DNA of 37,124 bases from JAVBJV01 sp031546815. GTDB lineage: Bacteria; Pseudomonadota; Alphaproteobacteria; Acetobacterales; Acetobacteraceae. The position numbers and the translations under genes were made by a program. This document shows, in pieces, positions 24,988-32,482 of the stretch (positions are counted from its first letter, which is position 1; every line of letters starts with the position of its first letter). Where the stretch lies: NCBI GenBank assembly GCA_031546815.1, contig JAVBJV010000058.1:1-37124 (forward strand), in the 5' to 3' direction. The notes under the pieces are model-generated. The model was not told the origin of the DNA. It saw only the letters and a list, made by a program, of their open reading frames with translations, and did no database searches.

Positions 24988-26865
24988 ATGAGCGGCAATC
25001 CGGAGAACTCGCGGACCGAGGCTTTCAAGCGCGCAACGGCAGGCGTGCTGCGCGCGCTGGCCGAAGAACCCGAAGTGCAGGTGGCATTCCAGCCCGGTGC
25101 AGCGGGTGTGGCGGGCAAGCGCGCGCGCCTGCCGTTGCCGACGCGCGCGCTGCCAGCCAGCGAAATGGCCAGGCTGCGCGGCGAGGCCGACGCGATTGCG
25201 CTGAGACTGCGCCACCATGACGATGCCGTTCACACCGCCCGCATGCCCGCAAGGCGCGAGGCGCGCGAAGTGTTCGATGCGCTGGAACAGGTGCGCGTCG
25301 AAGTGATTGGCAGCCAGCATATGTCGGGCGTTGCGGCCAATCTGCGTTTGCGTCTGGCCGATCAGTGCGCGGCTGAGGGTTACGACCGGATGACGCGCAA
25401 GGACCAGTTGCCAGTGGCATCCGCGCTGGCACTGCTGGCGCGCGAGCAGCTGACCGGCGAGGCATCTCCGGCGGTGGCTAAGTCCGTGCTGCAGATGTGG
25501 CGCGACACGCTGGGGCCGGACGTGACATCGGCGCTGGCCGAGATGCGCGACTGCGCCGAGGATCAGAATGCGTTCGCGCGTGCCTCGCGCAAGCTGCTGA
25601 CGGTGATGGAGCTGGCCGAGGCTGACATCGAGAGCGAGCAGAGCGACGACACCCAGGAAGACCAGGGCGACGGCGAGGAAGAGGGCAGTCAGGACAACGA
25701 CTCCGACAGCCAGGGCCAGAGTGCATCCGAGGACGAGGACGCGCTGGGTGCCTCGCCCGAGGACACCGCCGGCGACGCCGCCGACGACGACAGCGCCGAC
25801 GGCGAGGAAGAAGAAGGCGATGCCGCTGAGGGGGAAGACCGCCCCGGCGGCCCGCAGCAGCGGCGCGAACCGCAGTTCCTCGACGACGGGTCGAGCTATC
25901 GCGCCTTCACCCGCCAGTTCGACGAAGAAATTCTGGCCGAGGATCTGTGCGACGCCGAAGAACTGGCCCGCCTGCGCCAGCAGCTGGACCAGCAGTTGCA
26001 GAGCCTGCAGGGCGTGATCTCGAAGCTCGCCAACCGCTTGCAGCGCCGGCTGATGGCACAGCAGCAGCGGTCGTGGGATTTCGATCTGGAAGAGGGAATT
26101 CTGGATGCGGCGCGTCTGGCGCGGATCATCTCGAACCCCACGCATTCGCTGTCCTACAAGCGCGAACGCGACACCACGTTCCGCGATACGGTGGTGACGC
26201 TGCTGATCGACAATTCCGGGTCCATGCGCGGCCGCCCGATCGCGGTGGCGGCGATGTGCGGCGATATTCTGGCGCGCACGCTGGAACGCTGCGCGGTGAA
26301 GGTGGAAGTGCTGGGCTTTACCACCCGCGCCTGGAAAGGCGGCCTGTCGCGCGAACGTTGGGTGCAGGAGGGCAAGCATCGCTCTCCGGGGCGGCTCAAC
26401 GATCTGCGGCACATCATCTACAAGGCCGCCGATGCACCGATGCGTCGCGCGCGCAAGAACATGGGCCTGATGCTGCGCGAGGGGCTGCTGAAGGAAAACA
26501 TCGATGGCGAGGCCTTGCTGTGGGCTTATCGTCGCCTGATGGCCCGGCCCGAGCATCGCCGCATCCTGATGGTGATCAGTGATGGTGCTCCGGTGGATGA
26601 CTCCACCCTGTCGGTCAATCCGGGGAACTATCTGGAACGGCATCTGCGCGACGTGATCAAGGATATCGAGAGCCGCGGCCTGGTCGAACTGACGGCGATC
26701 GGCATCGGGCACGATGTGACGCGTTATTACCGGCGCGCGGTGACGATTGTGGATGCGGAAGAACTCGGCGGCACGATGATGCAGAAGCTGACCGAACTGT
26801 TCGACGAGGACGCGGCCGCCGCATGGCATCGGGCGACAGCAGAGCAGGCGGCGCTGATTGCGTAA
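24988..26865 (+). CDS. cobT: cobaltochelatase subunit CobT (VWA protein)
   Basis: CobT stabilises CobS and forms the CobST ring that works with CobN. The 625-residue protein has a helical N-terminal part (1-210), a very acidic low-complexity linker (about 211-286, rich in Asp, Glu, Ser and Gly), and a C-terminal von Willebrand A domain with the metal-adhesion motif Asp408-x-Ser410-x-Ser412 in 'VVTLLIDNSGSMRGRPIAVA'. That layout is the family standard. A GGGG ribosome site precedes the ATG, and only 4 bases separate it from cobS, so they form an operon. Together with metH in the same window it suggests B12 is made and used here. Confidence 0.96.
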   Translation: MSGNPENSRTEAFKRATAGVLRALAEEPEVQVAFQPGAAGVAGKRARLPLPTRALPASEMARLRGEADAIALRLRHHDDAVHTARMPARREAREVFDALEQVRVEVIGSQHMSGVAANLRLRLADQCAAEGYDRMTRKDQLPVASALALLAREQLTGEASPAVAKSVLQMWRDTLGPDVTSALAEMRDCAEDQNAFARASRKLLTVMELAEADIESEQSDDTQEDQGDGEEEGSQDNDSDSQGQSASEDEDALGASPEDTAGDAADDDSADGEEEEGDAAEGEDRPGGPQQRREPQFLDDGSSYRAFTRQFDEEILAEDLCDAEELARLRQQLDQQLQSLQGVISKLANRLQRRLMAQQQRSWDFDLEEGILDAARLARIISNPTHSLSYKRERDTTFRDTVVTLLIDNSGSMRGRPIAVAAMCGDILARTLERCAVKVEVLGFTTRAWKGGLSRERWVQEGKHRSPGRLNDLRHIIYKAADAPMRRARKNMGLMLREGLLKENIDGEALLWAYRRLMARPEHRRILMVISDGAPVDDSTLSVNPGNYLERHLRDVIKDIESRGLVELTAIGIGHDVTRYYRRAVTIVDAEELGGTMMQKLTELFDEDAAAAWHRATAEQAALIA

Positions 26866-27021
26866 AATTACACCACATGCGGCGATTTGCAGTATCGCAT
26901 AACGATTAAAATTCTGTTTCTTTCACCGTTTGTTCCCTGAGAAATATGCAACCCTGCGTTGACAGAAACGCCGAAAAGCCCGCGAAGTCCCCCCTGAAAT
27001 CTATCTTCAACCAAGGGGGGC
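26866..27021. other. intergenic region, cobT to tctB
   Basis: These 156 bases hold a small hairpin (GCGAT/ATCGC, 26882-26898, 7-base loop) just after cobT, too weak to call a terminator. A TTGACA occurs at 26959-26964 but without a good -10 at 17 bases. An A/G-rich ribosome site (AAGGGGGG) abuts the tctB ATG. The tctBA promoter must be here but I cannot fix it. Confidence 0.4.
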
Positions 27022-27510
27022 ATGTTGGGCCTACTACTCACCAACCGAGACTTCTGGGCGGGCGTCTTGCTGATCGTTATCGGCGCGGGCGCTGCCATCA
27101 TCGCGCAGGATTATGACATCGGCACGCTACGCCGCATGGGGCCCGGCTTCTTCCCCATGATCCTGGGCATCGCTCTGGCTTTCATCGGCACGCTTCAGCT
27201 TCTGACGTCGGGGTTCAGCAACGGCAGCGCGCCGGTGGCGGACGACCATGGCCATGGCGGCGTGACTAACAAACCCGAATGGCGGGGCAAGGTCTGCATC
27301 GTGCTGGGGATTCTGGCGTTCATCCTGCTGGGAGAATACGCAGGCATGATCCCGGCAACCCTTGGTTGCATCTTCATCTCCGCCATGGGGGACAACAAGG
27401 CCACGTGGATCGGCTCGGCGCTGCTGGCGATCGGGCTCACGATCTTCGGTGTGCTGCTGTTCCACTATGTGCTGCAGGTGCAGTTCCCGCTGCTGATTGG
27501 GGTGTTGTGA
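27022..27510 (+). CDS. tctB: tripartite tricarboxylate transporter small membrane subunit TctB
   Basis: This 162-residue protein has four predicted membrane helices: 'FWAGVLLIVIGAGAAIIA', one around 'FFPMILGIALAFIGTLQLL', 'VCIVLGILAFILLG', and the last at the C-terminus ('LLAIGLTIFGVLLFHYVLQV'). The N-terminal 'NRDFWAGVLLIVIGAGA' and 'MGPGFFPM' are typical of TctB. With TctA it forms the membrane part of a secondary transporter fed by a periplasmic binding protein TctC. The ATG at 27022 follows a G-run ribosome site at very short spacing. The gap to tctA is one base. Substrates of these systems range from citrate to terephthalate and many other organic acids; nothing here decides. Confidence 0.88.
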   Translation: MLGLLLTNRDFWAGVLLIVIGAGAAIIAQDYDIGTLRRMGPGFFPMILGIALAFIGTLQLLTSGFSNGSAPVADDHGHGGVTNKPEWRGKVCIVLGILAFILLGEYAGMIPATLGCIFISAMGDNKATWIGSALLAIGLTIFGVLLFHYVLQVQFPLLIGVL

Positions 27511-27511
27511 G

Positions 27512-29044
27512 ATGATCTCGACAGCTCTTTACGATCTTTATCTGGGTTTCGGCGTCGCGTTTCAGCCGCATAACCTGCTGTGGTGCTTCGTCGGTGTGCT
27601 GATCGGCAACATCGTGGGCGTGCTGCCGGGTCTTGGCGTGATGGCGGCGATCTCGATCCTGCTGCCGCTGACCTTCGGCATGCCGGCGGTGTCGGCCATT
27701 CTGATGCTGGCGGGGATTTATTATGGCGCGCAGTACGGCGGGGCGATCTGCTCGATCCTGCTGAACCTGCCGTGTCATCCGCCGCATGCGGTCACCTGCC
27801 TCGATGGTTATCCGCTCACCAAACAGGGACGTGGCGGCGTGGCGCTGGGGGTGACGATGGTTGCCTCGTTCGTCGGTGCGTCGTTCGGGATCATCCAGAT
27901 GATCTTCTTCGCGCCCATTCTGGTGAACGTGGCGCTGCATTTCGGGCCGTGGGAAATCTGCTCGCTGATGCTGCTGGGCCTGCTGGCGGGTTCGACGCTG
28001 GCCAAAGGCTCGCCGCTGAAGGGCATCGCGATGACCATTCTGGGCCTGTTGCTGGGTCTGGTTGGCAGCGACGTGATGACCGGCACGGCGCGCTTCACGT
28101 TCGGCGTTCTTGAACTGCAGAGCGGGATCGAACTGGTGGCGCTGGCGCTTGGTCTGTTCGGTTTTGCCGAGTTCATCAAAAGCGTGAACAACGTTACCCC
28201 CATCAACATCCGCGACACCAAGATCAGCATGCGCGACATGCGCCCGACCAAGGCGGATCTGAAACAGGCCGGCTGGCCGATGATCCGCGGCACGCTGGTT
28301 GGCAGCCTGTGTTCGCTGATCCCGGGCACTGGCCCGACGATTGCCTCGTTCATCGCCTATGCGACGGAAAAGAAGCTCTCGAAGACGCCGGAACGCTTCG
28401 GCACCGGCGCAATCGAAGGGGTGGCGGCGCCTGAAGCCTCGACCCATTCTGCCGTGCAGGGCGACTTCATCCCGACCATGAGCCTGGGGATCCCGGGTGA
28501 CTCGGTGATGGCGCTGCTGCTGGGCGCGCTGATCATTCAGGGCATCACCCCGGGTCCGCAGCTGATCACCGAACATCCGGATATTTTCTGGGGGCTGATT
28601 GCCAGCTTCTGGATCGGCAATATCCTGCTGGTGATCCTGAACGTGCCGATGATCGGCGTGTGGGTGAAACTGCTGACCATCCCTTACAAGTATCTGTTCC
28701 CGAGCGCGCTGTTCTTTATCTGCATCGGGGTTTACAGCGCCAGCAACAACATCTTCGAAGTTGCGCTGACACTGGGGATCGGGCTTGGCGGTTACGGTCT
28801 GCTGCGACTTGGCTTCCATCCGGCGCCGATTCTGCTGGGCTTCGTGCTCGGCCCGCGCATGGAGGAAAACTTCCGCCGTGCCGTAACCCTGGCGCGTGGC
28901 GATCTGACGTCGTTCTACAGCACCGATCACTGGATCAGCGCATTGTTCCTGACTCTGTGCATGCTGCTGATTGGCACGCAGATTTTCATGCGGTTGAACA
29001 AGTTCCGGGTGGCCGCCATGGCCCGCCGGGAAGCCATCGCGTAA
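27512..29044 (+). CDS. tctA: tripartite tricarboxylate transporter large permease TctA
   Basis: This 510-residue permease has about a dozen membrane segments. Family signatures are clear: 'GVLPGLGVMAAISILLPLTF' near residue 35, 'AGIYYGAQYGGAICSILLNL', the repeated-fold counterpart 'SLIPGTGPTIASFIAYATEK', and 'GVAAPEASTHSAVQGDFIPT' followed by 'SLGIPGDSVMALLLGAL'. The ATG at 27512 sits one base after the tctB stop, so the genes are coupled. Unusually, no tctC receptor gene is adjacent, so the binding protein must come from elsewhere. A strong terminator closes the operon 18 bases after the stop. Confidence 0.95.
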   Translation: MISTALYDLYLGFGVAFQPHNLLWCFVGVLIGNIVGVLPGLGVMAAISILLPLTFGMPAVSAILMLAGIYYGAQYGGAICSILLNLPCHPPHAVTCLDGYPLTKQGRGGVALGVTMVASFVGASFGIIQMIFFAPILVNVALHFGPWEICSLMLLGLLAGSTLAKGSPLKGIAMTILGLLLGLVGSDVMTGTARFTFGVLELQSGIELVALALGLFGFAEFIKSVNNVTPINIRDTKISMRDMRPTKADLKQAGWPMIRGTLVGSLCSLIPGTGPTIASFIAYATEKKLSKTPERFGTGAIEGVAAPEASTHSAVQGDFIPTMSLGIPGDSVMALLLGALIIQGITPGPQLITEHPDIFWGLIASFWIGNILLVILNVPMIGVWVKLLTIPYKYLFPSALFFICIGVYSASNNIFEVALTLGIGLGGYGLLRLGFHPAPILLGFVLGPRMEENFRRAVTLARGDLTSFYSTDHWISALFLTLCMLLIGTQIFMRLNKFRVAAMARREAIA

Positions 29045-29061
29045 TCGTCTGCACTGAATGG

Positions 29062-29093
29062 AAAAGGGCGCTCTGGCAACGGAGCGCCCTTTT
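29062..29093 (+). terminator. strong rho-independent terminator after tctA
   Basis: AAAAGGGCGCTC (29062-29073) pairs perfectly with GAGCGCCCTTTT (29082-29093) over 12 bp with an 8-base loop; the 3' arm itself ends in TTTT. It lies 18 bases after the tctA stop and 18 before the next start codon. Because the stem is symmetric with A4/T4 ends it could also work on the other strand. Confidence 0.93.
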
Positions 29094-29111
29094 GCTTTAT
29101 GGGTGGTCGGG

Positions 29112-30089
29112 ATGTTTCGCTGTTTCCTCCGGATCCTGATATGCGCGCTGGTCTGTGCTGCGCCCGTGCATGCGGAACCAGTCGGCGTTTCGGCACATCC
29201 GTTTCCGCTGGTTGATGAAGGCTATGCGCCGACCGACCGTATTGGAAAATTGCGTTTTCTGGGTGGTGTGAATCTCGAATCATCGGGGCGTCGGTTCGGT
29301 GGCTGGTCTGGGCTGCATCTGGATCCCGATCTGCGCATGACGGTGGTGGCCGATCGGGGGCGCTGGATGCAGGCGTATCGGCAGCTCGACGATGACGGGC
29401 GGCTGACGGGTCTGCGCACTGCCGACTGGGGCTGGCTGAACGATGGCTCCGGACGGCCGTTGCAGTCCTCGCGCCTGCAGGATGCGGAAAGTCTGGCGCG
29501 GCTGCCCGACGGCACCTGGCTGGTCGGGTTTGAACGCTGGCACCGCATCCGCGCGTATCGTGACATGCGCAGTGCAGCGGCTTATGTGCAGTCACCGCCG
29601 GGGCTTGAAGATGCGCCGTATAATGGCGGGCTGGAGGCACTGGCCGCGTTTTCGAACGGCAATGTGCTGGCCATCGCCGAACGGCTTGAACCACAGGACA
29701 ACGATGCCGCGCGGCGCGCATGGATGCGGGTGCGGAACCGCTGGATCAGCGGCACCTATCTGCCGCAGGACCCATACGAACCATCCGACGCAACGGCGCT
29801 GCCCGATGGCTCGGCGCTGGTGCTTGAACGGCGTTTTTCCCTGTGGAGTGGGATGGGCAACCGGATCGTGCATATCCCGGCGGAGGTGCTGGCAAATCCG
29901 CAGCAAAATTTCGTCTGGCGTGGCGAGGAGATCGCCAGAATCGAAAAACCTTTTCCCACAGAGAATTATGAAGGCATTTCTGCCGTCCGGGATGCCCGCG
30001 GGCGCTTGCTTGTACTGCTGATCTCTGATGACAATATGAACGGATTGCAGCAAACCAAGCTGATGCTGTTTGCGCTCGAAAACCAGTAA
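29112..30089 (+). CDS. secreted esterase-like / phytase-like domain protein
   Basis: This 325-residue protein starts with a Sec signal peptide (MFRCFLRILICALVCAAPVHA, cleavage expected before EPVG), so it is periplasmic or secreted. The mature part looks like the 'phytase-like' beta-propeller family: 'GKLRFLGGVNLESSGRRFGG', 'WSGLHLDPDLRMTVVADRGR', 'DAESLARLPDGTWLVGFERW', 'NGGLEALAAFSNGNVLAIAE', and 'ENYEGISAVRDARGRLLVLL'. Whether it is a phosphatase, esterase or non-enzymatic is not known. The start is just 18 bases after the tctA terminator, with a weak ribosome site, so a promoter must overlap the hairpin or lie in tctA. glpR begins 15 bases after its stop, so the two are probably co-transcribed, hinting at release of glycerol phosphate (inference). 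Confidence 0.82.
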   Translation: MFRCFLRILICALVCAAPVHAEPVGVSAHPFPLVDEGYAPTDRIGKLRFLGGVNLESSGRRFGGWSGLHLDPDLRMTVVADRGRWMQAYRQLDDDGRLTGLRTADWGWLNDGSGRPLQSSRLQDAESLARLPDGTWLVGFERWHRIRAYRDMRSAAAYVQSPPGLEDAPYNGGLEALAAFSNGNVLAIAERLEPQDNDAARRAWMRVRNRWISGTYLPQDPYEPSDATALPDGSALVLERRFSLWSGMGNRIVHIPAEVLANPQQNFVWRGEEIARIEKPFPTENYEGISAVRDARGRLLVLLISDDNMNGLQQTKLMLFALENQ

Positions 30090-30104
30090 GACGGAGACTG
30101 CATC

Positions 30105-30905
30105 ATGATGGACCTGTCCTCTCGCCAGATGCGCATTCTGGAAATTGCACGCGCGGATGGCCGGGTTCTGGTGGACGACCTGGCGCAGCGCTTCGATGTT
30201 TCGCCGCAGACCATCCGCAAGGACCTGAACGAGATGTGCGACCAGCGACATCTGGCGCGCGTGCATGGCGGGGCAATCCTGGTTTCGGGGACCGAGAACG
30301 TGGCCTACACCGCGCGGCGCGTGCTGGCGCAGGAGAGCAAGCAGCGCATTGCACAGCGCGCTGCCTCGCTGATACCGGACGCGACGTCGATGTTCATCAA
30401 CATCGGCACCACGACCGAGGAAGTGGCCCGCGCGCTGATCGGGCGCGACGGGTTGCTGGTGATTACCAACAACATCCACGTGGTCTCGATCCTGCTCGAC
30501 AGCCCGCATATCGAAGTGGTGGTCGCCGGCGGCATGGTGCGCCGGTCCGACGGCGGCATCGTGGGTGAGGCGACGCTGGATCTGGTGGCGCAGTTCAAGG
30601 TCGATGTGGCGGTGATCGGTGTCTCGGCGATCGACGAGGACGGGGCGTTGCTGGACTTTGACTATCGCGAGGTGCGCGTCGCCCAGAAGATCATCGAAAA
30701 TGCCCGCAAGGTGGTGCTGGTGGCCGACTCGATGAAGTTCGCGCGGACCGCGCCGGTGCGGATCGGCCATATCTCGCAGGTCGATGTGCTGGTAACCGAT
30801 ACCGTTCCGTCGGAACAGTTCCAGGAGATATGCCGGAACTGTGGTGTGCAACTTGAAATCGTCGGGGGAGGAATGCAGCCCGAGGATGTATCTGCTTCAG
30901 CATAA
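30105..30905 (+). CDS. glpR: DeoR-family regulator, glycerol-3-phosphate regulon repressor
   Basis: GlpR represses glp genes until glycerol-3-phosphate binds. The 266-residue protein has a DeoR winged helix ('LVDDLAQRFDVSPQTIRKDL', residues about 21-40) and the sugar-phosphate sensor domain ('DATSMFINIGTTTEEVARAL', 'VVVAGGMVRRSDGGIVGEAT', 'VAVIGVSAIDEDGALLDFDY'). The segment 'GVSAIDEDGALLDFDYREV' and the neighbourhood of glpD and glpK support GlpR over other DeoR proteins. GGAG lies 8 bases before the first of two ATGs; the second, one codon later, could be used instead. It stands upstream of glpD on the same strand with an 85-base gap carrying repeat elements it may bind. Confidence 0.92.
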   Translation: MMDLSSRQMRILEIARADGRVLVDDLAQRFDVSPQTIRKDLNEMCDQRHLARVHGGAILVSGTENVAYTARRVLAQESKQRIAQRAASLIPDATSMFINIGTTTEEVARALIGRDGLLVITNNIHVVSILLDSPHIEVVVAGGMVRRSDGGIVGEATLDLVAQFKVDVAVIGVSAIDEDGALLDFDYREVRVAQKIIENARKVVLVADSMKFARTAPVRIGHISQVDVLVTDTVPSEQFQEICRNCGVQLEIVGGGMQPEDVSASA

Positions 30906-30922
30906 AAGTTCAAATTACGCGC

Positions 30923-30969
30923 GTTTCTTTCGTTTGCATCTTCGTTTGTGCCCAAAACTCGGCTAATAC
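30923..30969 (+). promoter_or_regulatory. glpD promoter with tandem TTCGTTTG elements (candidate GlpR operator)
   Basis: TTCGTTTG occurs twice, at 30929-30936 and 30941-30948, 12 bases apart start to start. A TAATAC -10 (30964-30969) places the -35 at 30941-30946, inside the second repeat, so a bound repressor would block polymerase. DeoR-family regulators in alphaproteobacteria often use tandem TTTCG/TTCG-type repeats, which is why GlpR is the likely ligand. Assignment is inference. Confidence 0.55.
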
Positions 30970-30990
30970 TACTGGCTGGAGGGCACCTTG

Positions 30991-32472
30991 GTGACAGATT
31001 CGATCTTCGATATTGCGGTAATCGGCGGCGGTATCAACGGTGCCGGGATTGCGCGCGACGCAGCCGGGCGCGGGCTGTCGGTGCTGCTGGTGGAGAAGGG
31101 CGATCTGGCGGGTGCCACGTCCTCGGCCTCGACCAAGCTGGTGCACGGCGGATTGCGTTACCTCGAGCATTACAAGTTTCGTTTGGTGCGCGAAGCGCTG
31201 GCCGAGCGTGAAGTGCTGCTCAAGATGGCACCGCACATCATCTGGCCGCTGCGGTTCGTGCTGCCGCACCATTCCGGATTGCGGCCTTACTGGATGATCC
31301 GGCTGGGCGTGTTCATGTACGACCATCTGGGCGGCCGGAAGATCCTGCCGGGATCGCGGTCGGTCGATCTGCGTCACGATGTGGCCGGGCAGATGCTGAA
31401 CCCGATGTTCCGGCGCGGCTTCGAATATTCGGATGGCTGGGTGGACGATGCGCGGCTGGTGATGCTGAACGCGCGCGATGCCGCAGCGCGAGGCGCCGAT
31501 ATCCGCGTGCGCACGGCCTGCACGCAGGCGCGCCGCGAAGGCGATCTGTGGCATGTGCAACTGTCGGACGGCACGACGGCGCGGGCGCGTATTCTGGTCA
31601 ATGCGGCAGGGCCGTGGGTGGCGGATGTGCTGGGCGATGTGGTGAAGCAGCATTCGCCTTCTAAGGTGCGTCTGGTGAAGGGCAGTCACATCGTGGTGCG
31701 GCGTTTGTTCGACCATGACCGCTGCTATATTTTCCAGAACGCCGATGGGCGGATCTGCTTTGCCATCCCCTATGAACAGGACTTCACCCTGATCGGCACA
31801 ACCGATCTGGATTACCACGGCGACCCGGCTGATGTGGCGATCAATGCGGACGAGATTGCCTATCTGTGCAAGGCGGTCAGTGGATATTTCACCAAGCCCG
31901 TGCAGCCCGAAGATGTCGTCTGGAGCTATTCCGGCGTGCGTCCGCTCTATGACGACGGGGCGAGCAAGGCACAGGAAGCCACGCGCGATTACGTGCTGGA
32001 ACTGGACACGGAACATGGTGCGCCGTTGCTGTCGGTCTTCGGCGGCAAGATCACCACGTATCGCCGTTTGGCCGAGACAGCGCTTGCCAAATTGAAGCCT
32101 TATGCCCCGAATATGAAAGCTGCATGGACCGCAGGATCGTCGCTGCCGGGCGGAGATTTCGCGCATGATGGCGTGGCGGCCGGTGTGGCCGATCTGCGCA
32201 GGCGTTACGCGTTCCTGAGCGCCGAACACGCCGCGCGCCTGTTCCGTTTATACGGGACGGAAGCCGCAACCTGGCTGGGCGATGCGAACAGCGTGGCTGA
32301 TCTGGGAATCTGCTTCGGCGCCGACCTGACCGAACGCGAAGTCGAATGGATGTGTACGCACGAATGGGCGCGCACCGCGCAGGATGTTCTGTGGCGGCGC
32401 TCGAAGCTCGGGTTGCGGTTCTCGGCCGAGCAGGTGCAGACTCTCGAGGGATGGCTGACGGCCAGGGGATAA
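30991..32472 (+). CDS. glpD: aerobic glycerol-3-phosphate dehydrogenase
   Basis: GlpD is a peripheral inner-membrane flavoprotein that oxidises glycerol-3-phosphate to dihydroxyacetone phosphate and reduces quinone. The 493-residue protein has the N-terminal FAD dinucleotide motif 'IAVIGGGINGAGIARDAAGR', the family motif 'ATSSASTKLVHGGLRYLEHY', 'LVNAAGPWVADVLGD', and 'SVFGGKITTYRRLAETAL'. The C-terminal cap domain includes 'LTEREVEWMCTHEWARTAQD'. I chose GTG at 30991, since GGAGGG ends 8 bases upstream; a TTG one codon earlier has poorer spacing. It leads the glpD-glpK pair (10-base gap). Confidence 0.96.
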   Translation: MTDSIFDIAVIGGGINGAGIARDAAGRGLSVLLVEKGDLAGATSSASTKLVHGGLRYLEHYKFRLVREALAEREVLLKMAPHIIWPLRFVLPHHSGLRPYWMIRLGVFMYDHLGGRKILPGSRSVDLRHDVAGQMLNPMFRRGFEYSDGWVDDARLVMLNARDAAARGADIRVRTACTQARREGDLWHVQLSDGTTARARILVNAAGPWVADVLGDVVKQHSPSKVRLVKGSHIVVRRLFDHDRCYIFQNADGRICFAIPYEQDFTLIGTTDLDYHGDPADVAINADEIAYLCKAVSGYFTKPVQPEDVVWSYSGVRPLYDDGASKAQEATRDYVLELDTEHGAPLLSVFGGKITTYRRLAETALAKLKPYAPNMKAAWTAGSSLPGGDFAHDGVAAGVADLRRRYAFLSAEHAARLFRLYGTEAATWLGDANSVADLGICFGADLTEREVEWMCTHEWARTAQDVLWRRSKLGLRFSAEQVQTLEGWLTARG

Positions 32473-32482
32473 GGAAAGACCG

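Noticed and set aside
24940..26829. Long minus-strand open frame opposite cobT
   Set aside because: It is fully antisense to a clear cobT gene. Its His/Gln/Arg-rich translation matches no family and is the expected product of GC-rich codon bias.
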